Assembly: GCA_963791545.1 (NCBI GenBank)
Contig: CAWBSR010000001.1
Coordinates: 1 to 64,000, forward strand
Length of the DNA: 64,000 bases
Direction of reading: 5' to 3'
From: JALYXV01 sp963791545
GTDB lineage: Bacteria; Actinomycetota; Acidimicrobiia; Acidimicrobiales; Palsa-688
In this document: in pieces, positions 57,864 to 64,000 of the stretch
How the letters are laid out: each line of letters opens with the position of its first letter
How positions within the stretch are numbered: position 1 is the stretch's first letter
Program-made: the position numbers and the translations under genes
The notes under the pieces: generated by a model
Databases searched by the model: none
What the model was told of the DNA's origin: nothing
What the model saw: only the letters and a program-made list of their open reading frames with translations

Positions 57864-58684
57864 ATGTCGCCCGATCGGAGTCGGACAGCGACAACCGCAG
57901 CGGTTTCCGCCGCCGGGGGGGCGCCTCCGACCGGGGCGAGCAAGCGCCCTTCGAAGAGGCGTACCGGGTCGTGCGGTCCAACCTGCTGGTCGGGTTGGCG
58001 GACTTCAAACGACCCCGGGTCATCATCACCAGTGCCAACCCTGGCGAGGGCAAGACCGTCACCTGCGCCAACCTGGCGGTCTCGTTTGCCCGGGCCGGCC
58101 AGCGGGTGGTGCTGGTCGATCTCGACCTCCGCCACCCCGACGCCCACCGGCTGGTAGGCGCCCACAACCGCTTCGGCGTGTCAGACCTGCTGCTGGGGCG
58201 GCGCTCGCTCGAGGACTGCCTCCAGTACCTGCAGCTGCCGGGCCTCGACGCCCAATCGGCCCAAGGCGTGTACTTCATCGGCACCGGTCCCCCGGTCCAC
58301 AATCCGACGGAGTTGCTGGGCATGAGCAAAACGGCGGGCATGCTCGACGAGTTGGGCAAGCAGGCTGACCTCATCCTTATCGACGCGCCCCCGGTCCTGC
58401 CGGTGGCCGACATGCTCGTCATCGGGCGCATCGTCACCGGCGTCATCCTGGTCGTCGAAGCCCGGCGGACCAGCGTCACCGACATCACCAAAACCAAGGA
58501 CCTGCTGATCCGAAACCAGACCCGGATCCTTGGCGCCGTGCTCAACAAGGTCCGCCAGCGTGACCGCAGCCATGGCGACGCCTATGGCTACGGCAACACT
58601 TCTGTCGACGAGGGGGCGGCCGCCAATGGCTCGCCGGCCAAGAACGGCAAGCGGGCGGGCGAGAAGTCCCGGTCGGCGCGCTAG
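57860..58684 (+). CDS. CpsD/CapB-type bacterial tyrosine kinase
   Basis: 274 residues from ATG 57860. Walker A IITSANPGEGKTVTCANLAV, Walker A' VVLVDLDLRHPDAHRL, Walker B LILIDAPPVLPVADML. The C-terminus has only two tyrosines (DAYGYGN), fewer than the usual Tyr cluster. It phosphorylates itself when bound to the Wzz-like partner and so sets polysaccharide synthesis and export. In Gram-positives the kinase and membrane activator are separate proteins, as here. Confidence 0.93.
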   Translation: MNVARSESDSDNRSGFRRRGGASDRGEQAPFEEAYRVVRSNLLVGLADFKRPRVIITSANPGEGKTVTCANLAVSFARAGQRVVLVDLDLRHPDAHRLVGAHNRFGVSDLLLGRRSLEDCLQYLQLPGLDAQSAQGVYFIGTGPPVHNPTELLGMSKTAGMLDELGKQADLILIDAPPVLPVADMLVIGRIVTGVILVVEARRTSVTDITKTKDLLIRNQTRILGAVLNKVRQRDRSHGDAYGYGNTSVDEGAAANGSPAKNGKRAGEKSRSAR

Positions 58685-58706
58685 GGCGCCACCACAGCTT
58701 TTAGGT

Positions 58707-59543
58707 TCAGCGCGACGCCAGGATGTCGACCGACTTCTGGGCCAGCAGATCCCCATCAAGGACGCGCCTCGGGATCCCCGAACGTGAGATGGAGTGAAGG
58801 ATGAAGCCGGCGCCTCGGAGCCAGTCCAGCATTTCTCGCCCATGCTGCCTCGGCGTGAACTCCATGACCATCTGGAGATGGGGGTTGGCGGCGAAGAACT
58901 CTGCCGCCCCCGCGAACACCCGAGGCTCGGCGCCTTCGACGTCGATTTTGACAACATCGAAGCGGGGGTTGTCCCGTACCGCCTCATCGAGGGTCGACGT
59001 CGTGACCTCGAACTTGTGGTCGTCCTGCTGATGCCACACCAGGTCACCTTCGGTGAACGGTTGCAGACGTCCGCTCCCGAGAAACGAGCCGACGACGTGC
59101 AGGTCGGCTTTGCCTGACACCTCGGACAGGGCCACCCGCTCGACTCGGCAATGGTCCCAGTACCCGTTCACGAACAGGTTCAGGTGGAGGAGCTCGAACG
59201 CCTCGGGGTTGGGCTCGAAGGCGACCACGCGCCCCTTCGGCCCCGTCCTCTCGGCCGCCAATACGGTATGCCAGCCGACGTTGGCCCCGATTTCCAGGAC
59301 CCGGCAGCCGGTGCGCACCATCCGGCACAACAGGCGGGTGGTACCCGGCTCGTAGAAGCCCTGGGCCAGGATCGACGGCGTGACCGAGGTGTCCCGGCCG
59401 TCGACATAGAACGGCCGGCCGTCGGGATTGGTCGTGAGGACCCGGCCCTCTCCGACCGGCACCCGACAGCGACCGTGGGCCCGGCGGGCCAAGCGACCTA
59501 CCCAGCGTCGAGCCGCGACCGGGCTGACCTCGGGGACGATCAC
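58707..59543 (-). CDS. FkbM-family methyltransferase
   Basis: 278 residues from GTG 59543. AdoMet site CRVLEIGANVGWHTVLAAER, then GRVVAFEPNPEAFELLHLNL, RVERVALSEVSG, FDVVKIDVEGAEPRVFAGAA and MVMEFTPRQHGREMLDWLRG. The family O-methylates sugars or polyketides. In this locus a sugar hydroxyl is the likely target, giving a third methyltransferase. It converges on the CpsD gene (22 bp apart). Confidence 0.9.
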   Translation of the reverse strand: MIVPEVSPVAARRWVGRLARRAHGRCRVPVGEGRVLTTNPDGRPFYVDGRDTSVTPSILAQGFYEPGTTRLLCRMVRTGCRVLEIGANVGWHTVLAAERTGPKGRVVAFEPNPEAFELLHLNLFVNGYWDHCRVERVALSEVSGKADLHVVGSFLGSGRLQPFTEGDLVWHQQDDHKFEVTTSTLDEAVRDNPRFDVVKIDVEGAEPRVFAGAAEFFAANPHLQMVMEFTPRQHGREMLDWLRGAGFILHSISRSGIPRRVLDGDLLAQKSVDILASR

Positions 59544-59623
59544 GTGAGCCTCACCCGGCGAGCGTACTGCCCAGTGCCGGCCGGGCTTCCTCCGGTGCTA
59601 CAGCTTGGCGCCCCGCGACGCCG

Positions 59624-60625
59624 TCAGAGCAGGAGGGTCCGGTAGCGGGCCGAAGCCTGGAGCATCACCAGGCCGGCGTAGCCATCGGCCACCAGTCCCA
59701 GCGCGGTGGTCCCGACCGCGGGGAGCGGGCCGGCCGGCCGGGGCCGGTCCCATGTGGTCTGCAGATACCACCCGAGGCCGAACAGGGACAACACCGCGCC
59801 CGCGGGCCGCAGGCGAGGGACCAAGAGGGCAGCAGCACCGGCGAAGAAGGAGCCGGCCGCGACATCCTCGGTCCGGTACCAGAGCCGCTTGCCGAAGCGC
59901 CTCCGCAGCTGGGGGTGCTTCTTGAACAGCAGCACCAGCCCGGCCAGGCGGGGAACGCTGCGGAGATGGGCCCGGTAGTTCGATTCGAACACTTCATGCT
60001 CAACCAGCGCCGCGGGGGCGACGCCAGGCCGGAACCCCGCCTCGATGGCCCGCCACGCCAAATCGGTGTCCTCCCCGTTGATGCACCGCCGGGCCGACGT
60101 CGCGGTTCGGCGGTAGCTGAAACCGGCCTCGTCGAAGCCCCCGACCGCGGCGAGGACCTCCCGGCGGTAGGCGACGTTGCAGGTCGAAAACGTGCCGCTG
60201 GTGCCGTCGTCCTCAATCCAGTAGGACCACGGCCCGCGGCGGGCAAAGGCCTCGGGCGAAGCGGTGGTTCGACCGGAGACCACGTCGGCATCTCGCAGGC
60301 CGGCCGTCAGGGCGGCCAGCCAGTCCGGTTCGGGCAGGCAGTCGTCGTCGGTGAATGCCACCGCCTCGCCACTTGACGCCCGCCATCCACGATTCCGGGC
60401 CGCTGCGGGCCCGCCGTTGCGGGGTTGGGCCAGCACCTGGACCGGGAACGGCACTGCCGCCGCTTCCCGCCGGACGGCGTCGACGGTGCCGTCGTCGGAG
60501 CCGTCGTCGACGACCACGACTTCGAAGTCCGAGATACCGCGCTGGTCGGCCAGGGCCCGCACCAGGCGGAGGACCCGGTCCCGTCGCTGGTAGGTGGCGA
60601 CGACGACGGACACGGCATACGGCAC
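59624..60625 (-). CDS. Glycosyltransferase family 2
   Basis: 333 residues from GTG 60625. Marks: AVSVVVATYQRRDRVLRLVR, FEVVVVDDGSDDGTVDAVRR, RNGGPAAARNRGWRASSGEA, the DXD in FTDDDCLPEPDWLAAL, TFSTCNVAYRREVLAAVGGF and EDTDLAWRAIEAGFRPGVAP. The C-terminal part has two hydrophobic segments (GSFFAGAAALLVPRLRP, GAVLSLFGLGWYLQTTW) and ends in ARYRTLLL. Very like the GT2 at 52138 in motif spacing and tail. Probably membrane bound and adds a sugar to the growing chain. Confidence 0.9.
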   Translation of the reverse strand: MPYAVSVVVATYQRRDRVLRLVRALADQRGISDFEVVVVDDGSDDGTVDAVRREAAAVPFPVQVLAQPRNGGPAAARNRGWRASSGEAVAFTDDDCLPEPDWLAALTAGLRDADVVSGRTTASPEAFARRGPWSYWIEDDGTSGTFSTCNVAYRREVLAAVGGFDEAGFSYRRTATSARRCINGEDTDLAWRAIEAGFRPGVAPAALVEHEVFESNYRAHLRSVPRLAGLVLLFKKHPQLRRRFGKRLWYRTEDVAAGSFFAGAAALLVPRLRPAGAVLSLFGLGWYLQTTWDRPRPAGPLPAVGTTALGLVADGYAGLVMLQASARYRTLLL

Positions 60626-60716
60626 GGGCAGCAACCTAGGTCCTTTTCGGAAATCGCCAGCCACCGGCGCCCCTGTTCCCCGGTCCCGCTCCCCTACGAT
60701 CGCTGCTCCGGCCGCC

Positions 60717-61853
60717 ATGACCACTTCCCCGCCCGCCGCACCCAGTGTCCTGATCGACGCCAGTGCCCTCACCTCGGTGGCCGCCAAGAGCGGGATCGGT
60801 ACCTATACCCGCAACCTGCTGGCGTCCCTGGCGCCGATGACCGCCGACCCCGCCCACCCTCTCACCGTCAACGCCCTGGTCACGCCCGACGCCTCCCTGG
60901 ATCCCCGCATCGGGCGGCGCTGGATCCACCGCTGGGTCCGGTCCCGGGCCCGCGTCGAGGTGATCGAGCACGCGGTCAAGGTCCCCGTGGAGGCCTGGCG
61001 TTGGCGGGGGGACGGCGAGGTGTTCCACAACCCCGCCTTCCACGCCCCATGCGGCATCCGCAGCCCGTGGGTCCAGACCCTCCTCGACGTGATCCCGCTG
61101 GCACTGGACGAGCCCGATCAGATCTTCCTGCGCAAACGGTGGCAACGCTTCGGTCCCCGGTACCGCAAGGCGGACGCCGTGATCGCCATTTCCCGCCATG
61201 CCGCCGACGAGGGGATCCGTTACCTGGGCCTCGACCCGAGACGAATCCACATCGCCCATCTCGGAGTCGACCCCGTGTTCCACCCGGCGGCGCCGTCCGA
61301 GGCCGGCTCCGGCGGGCGGCCCTACCTGCTCGTGGTAGGCGAGTACAGCCGCCGCAAGGGCTTCGACCTGGCTTTTGCCGTCATCAGCTCCCTCGCCGAG
61401 GCCGGCTACCCCCACATCCTCAAGGTGGCGGGTCAAGTGCACGACTTCGCCCGTCCCGCCCTTCTCGAGCTCCGGGCCGGCGCCGGAACGCCGGAGCGGA
61501 TCGAGATCCTGGGCTACGTAGCCGACCTCCCAGCCTTGTACCGGCAGGCCGCCGTCACCTTGGTCACCAGCCGCTACGAGGGTTTTGGGCTGCCCGCCGT
61601 CGAGGCCATGGCCTGCGGCACGCCCGTCGTGGCCTTCGCCAATACCTCGCTGACCGAGGTCGTGACCGGCGGCGGCTGGCTAGTACCCGACGGTGACGTG
61701 GAAGCCATGGTTAAAGCGGTGCGGGTGCTCCTGGACAGCCGGCCGGCCACCGAAGAGTGGCGTGAGAAAGGTCTCGAGCGGGCCGGTGCGTTCACCTGGG
61801 CGTCGTCGGCGGCGCGCCACGCCGACGTCTACCGCTCCGTCGCCGCCCGGTGA
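60717..61853 (+). CDS. Glycosyltransferase family 4
   Basis: 378 residues from ATG 60717. GT-B fold: SVLIDASALTSVAAKSGIGT, FHNPAFHAPCGIRSPWVQTL, ADAVIAISRHAADEGIRYLG and IHIAHLGVDPVFHPAAP. Donor side: YLLVVGEYSRRKGFDLAFAV, IEILGYVADLPALYRQAAVT and YEGFGLPAVEAMACGTPVVA. Similar to mannosyl- or rhamnosyltransferases of capsule loci. It diverges from the GT2 at 59624 and overlaps the next GT4 gene by GTGA. Confidence 0.92.
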   Translation: MTTSPPAAPSVLIDASALTSVAAKSGIGTYTRNLLASLAPMTADPAHPLTVNALVTPDASLDPRIGRRWIHRWVRSRARVEVIEHAVKVPVEAWRWRGDGEVFHNPAFHAPCGIRSPWVQTLLDVIPLALDEPDQIFLRKRWQRFGPRYRKADAVIAISRHAADEGIRYLGLDPRRIHIAHLGVDPVFHPAAPSEAGSGGRPYLLVVGEYSRRKGFDLAFAVISSLAEAGYPHILKVAGQVHDFARPALLELRAGAGTPERIEILGYVADLPALYRQAAVTLVTSRYEGFGLPAVEAMACGTPVVAFANTSLTEVVTGGGWLVPDGDVEAMVKAVRVLLDSRPATEEWREKGLERAGAFTWASSAARHADVYRSVAAR

Positions 61854-62950
61854 TCGCAAAACTCGGCGTTCCGGTGGCCATAGACGGGCGGCGCCTGCAG
61901 GATCATCCCTACACCGGCGTCGGGCGGTGCCTGGCCAACTTGCTCCCCTACCTGGCCCTGGAAGCCGACATCGTGCTGCTGACCGACGCCGGGCGGCCGC
62001 CCGCCGCCTTCTCGGTGCCCGGCCTGGGCCAGCTCGCGGAAGCCCCGCTGTGGCTGCCCGCCCGGGCCCCGGAACTGGTTTGGATCCAGGCCAGCGTCCC
62101 CGGCTGGCTACGCCGTTTTCCCGGGATATTCCACGGGACCTTCAACCAGCTGCCCGCCGCCTGGAACGGGCCGGCGGTGGTCACCTTCCACGACCTGGCG
62201 CCTCGCGACCACCCAGAGGACTTCACCGGCCATCCGGTGAAGCGCCTGGTGTGGAACGCCCAGTTCCGCCAGGCGGCCCGGCAGGCGGGCGCCATCCAGA
62301 CCGTCTCGGAGTACATCCGCCAGGCGGTGCTGGCCACCTACTCGGTGCACCCCGACCAGGTCGTGGTGGCCCCCAACGCGGTCGACCCGGTCTTCGGGCC
62401 CGAGCGCCGGGGGCCGGGCCAGGTCCGGGCGGCGTCACTGGGCGTGTCCGGCCCCTACATCGTGGCGATCGGCGGGGCCCGGCGGCGGGGCCTGCCGGTG
62501 GCGGTAGAGGCCTGGGCCCAGGCCCGGGCTCACGGGGCCACCGAGAAGATGGTCGTGATCGGGAGCGAAATCCCCGCCCCCCGGGCGGGCCTGTTCGCGG
62601 CGGGACGGGTGCCTGACGAGCAGTGGGCGGACCTGCTGGCCGGTGCCACCGCCTTGTGCTATCCCACCCGCTATGAGGGGTTCGGAATGCCGGCCCTCGA
62701 GGCGGCGGCAAGCGGCGTTCCCGTGGTGTGCGCCCGAACGGGACCGCTCCCCGAGGTGCTCGGCGATGCCGCCGAGTGGTGCCAAGCGCCGACTGTGACC
62801 GCGATCGGGGCGGGCCTGGAACGCCTGCTGGCCGACCCGGCCCGCCAGGCGCAACGGCGCCAAGCGGGACTGGACCGGGCCGCCGCCGCCCCTACCTGGG
62901 GCGATGCGGCGCGGGTCCTGCTCGACACCTATGCCCGGGTGACCTCGTGA
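61850..62950 (+). CDS. Glycosyltransferase family 4
   Basis: 366 residues from GTG 61850, overlapping the previous stop. Marks: VAIDGRRLQDHPYTGVGRCL, FHGTFNQLPAAWNGPAVVTF, AIQTVSEYIRQAVLATYSVH, VVVAPNAVDPVFGP, VAIGGARRRGLPVAVEAWAQ and YEGFGMPALEAAASGVPVVC. It lacks the usual Lys in the R-x4-K region (GARRRGLPVA), so donor use may differ. Middle gene of a coupled set of three transferases. Confidence 0.9.
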   Translation: MIAKLGVPVAIDGRRLQDHPYTGVGRCLANLLPYLALEADIVLLTDAGRPPAAFSVPGLGQLAEAPLWLPARAPELVWIQASVPGWLRRFPGIFHGTFNQLPAAWNGPAVVTFHDLAPRDHPEDFTGHPVKRLVWNAQFRQAARQAGAIQTVSEYIRQAVLATYSVHPDQVVVAPNAVDPVFGPERRGPGQVRAASLGVSGPYIVAIGGARRRGLPVAVEAWAQARAHGATEKMVVIGSEIPAPRAGLFAAGRVPDEQWADLLAGATALCYPTRYEGFGMPALEAAASGVPVVCARTGPLPEVLGDAAEWCQAPTVTAIGAGLERLLADPARQAQRRQAGLDRAAAAPTWGDAARVLLDTYARVTS

Positions 62951-63837
62951 CCGCGGACGTGGCGGTCTCGGTGGTCATCGTGAACTGGAATTCCTGCAAC
63001 GCTCTCAAAGGGTGTCTTGAGTCTCTGGCGGCCCACCCGCCCCCCGGGCCCTGCGAGGTCATCGTGGTCGACAACGGGTCGAGCGACGGCAGCGTGGCCT
63101 GGCTACGAGGCGACGATCGCGGGGTCCACCTGATCGCCAATCCCCACAACCGGGGCCTCCCGGCAGCCAACAACCAGGGCATCGCGGCCTCGCGCGGCGA
63201 GGTGCTGTTGATCTGCAATCCCGATGTGGTCTTCCGGCCCGGTGCCATCGAGGCGCTCGTAGACCTCCTCGCCCGGCGCCCCCGGGCCGGGATAGCGGTT
63301 CCCCGCCTCCTCTTTCCCGACGGCGCGCTGCAGACCAGTGCCGGCGACCTTCCAACGCTCGGCGGCGCCCTCAAAGGCCGCCAGGCCCAACGGCACCGAT
63401 CCTCGCTCGGGCAACCGGAGGGTTTCTGGTGGGACGGCTGGCCCCATGATGAGGAGCGGGTGATCGGGCGGGGCCACGAGGCGGCCTACGTCGTGCGCCG
63501 GTCGGCGATGGCCGAGGTGGGCCTGCAGGACGAGGGCTTCCCCCTGGATTGGGAAGGCATCGACTGGACGGCGCGGTTCCGCGACGCCGGCTGGGAGGTG
63601 TGGCTGTGCCCGGCCGCCGAGGTGGTGCACCTGGGCGGGGCCAGCATCCGCCAGGTCCCGTTCCGGTGGGTGGTGTCATCGCACCGGGGCATGTACCGCT
63701 ACTTCGCCAAACGACGCCCGCCCTATTGGCGCCCCGTGCTGGCGCTGGCCATAGGCGCCCGAGCCGCCGTCAAGCTGGCGGCCACTGCGGCCGGGGTGGC
63801 CATGTACGAACGGGGCCACCGCGCCCAGAAGACCTGA
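62947..63837 (+). CDS. Glycosyltransferase family 2 (rhamnosyltransferase-like)
   Basis: 296 residues from GTG 62947, overlapping the previous stop by GTGA. GT-A motifs: VSVVIVNWNSCNALKGCLES, EVIVVDNGSSDGSVAWLR, NRGLPAANNQGIAASRGEVL, LICNPDVVFRPGAIEALVD, then EAAYVVRRSAMAEVGLQDEG and FPLDWEGIDWTARFRDAGWE. Similar to the transferases at 46229 and 54498. Third gene of the coupled transferase set 60717-63837. Confidence 0.9.
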   Translation: MTADVAVSVVIVNWNSCNALKGCLESLAAHPPPGPCEVIVVDNGSSDGSVAWLRGDDRGVHLIANPHNRGLPAANNQGIAASRGEVLLICNPDVVFRPGAIEALVDLLARRPRAGIAVPRLLFPDGALQTSAGDLPTLGGALKGRQAQRHRSSLGQPEGFWWDGWPHDEERVIGRGHEAAYVVRRSAMAEVGLQDEGFPLDWEGIDWTARFRDAGWEVWLCPAAEVVHLGGASIRQVPFRWVVSSHRGMYRYFAKRRPPYWRPVLALAIGARAAVKLAATAAGVAMYERGHRAQKT

Positions 63838-63874
63838 CGATCTCCGGTGCCCAACCGGTCAGCCAAACCACGGG

Positions 63875-64000
63875 TCAGGGGCGCCCGGTGAGGCCCCGCT
63901 CCTCCACCTCGGCCAGATCCAGGACCCCGGGCAGCGTTTCCCCCCGGAACAACCCCGCCGCCGGACTGTCGCCATACAGGGCGTGATCGGCCAGTACCGC
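63875..64000 (-). CDS. 3' end of an unidentified gene, cut by the window edge
   Basis: A minus-strand frame that enters from the right edge and ends at TGA 63875-63877. The 41 visible residues are AVLADHALYGDSPAAG, LFRGETLPGVLDLAEV and EERGLTGRP. The bases follow coding-like use. Too little is visible to name a family. It converges on the GT2 gene before it. Confidence 0.45.
   Translation of the reverse strand, partial: AVLADHALYGDSPAAGLFRGETLPGVLDLAEVEERGLTGRP

Overview
The window comes from a high-GC actinobacterium. Many genes use GTG starts, adjacent genes commonly overlap by ATGA or GTGA, and there is an SCO6880-type conjugation protein, a sortase-E-like LAxTG surface protein and an RpoD-like sigma factor of the kind seen in Acidimicrobiia and relatives. 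The exact lineage is an inference. No rRNA, tRNA or CRISPR array was seen.

Left part (1-19 kb): a secreted NHL-repeat protein cut by the window edge, a LuxR regulator beside a decayed FAD-oxidoreductase, and a broken VirB4-type conjugation ATPase. Next come a phosphate-transport pair (PiT permease plus a PhoU-DUF47 fusion), an acyl-CoA-dehydrogenase-like flavoprotein, a membrane Ser/Thr kinase, a flippase-like membrane protein, and a signalling cluster of one PAS/GAF hybrid histidine kinase, a NarL-type regulator and a stand-alone receiver.

Middle (19-31 kb): a cell-wall surface protein with cysteine/glycine repeats, a long Pro-Val tract and a LAATG sorting tail, whose reading frame is split at a C5 run. 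It is followed by a DksA/TraR protein and a conjugation remnant: an operon for a VirB2-like pilin, a VirB6/TrbL-like channel and an SCO6880 protein, diverging from a MobF relaxase that has lost recognisable helicase motifs. The VirB4 expected beside this operon is not there; a broken copy lies 17 kb away with a similar upstream motif. Downstream are a flippase-like protein, a lipoprotein and a ZIP metal transporter behind a DtxR-type box.

Centre (31-42 kb): an orphan D12 DNA methylase whose 3' end carries a 12-bp inverted repeat, probably the operator of the next gene, a MerR regulator coupled to a VIT-VWA protein. Then mostly housekeeping genes: YjbQ, a sigma factor, a 50-residue acidic protein, MarR, rhodanese, PdxH, an aldehyde dehydrogenase and a HelD-like helicase.

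Right part (42-64 kb): a surface-polysaccharide locus with a Wzm/Wzt exporter, at least seven glycosyltransferases, three methyltransferases, an MBOAT/SGNH O-acetylation pair, an O-antigen-ligase/polymerase-like protein and a Wzz/CpsD-like chain-length and tyrosine-kinase pair. Two haem genes (hemE and the coproporphyrinogen/protoporphyrinogen oxidase) sit in the middle of it. The locus runs past the right edge.
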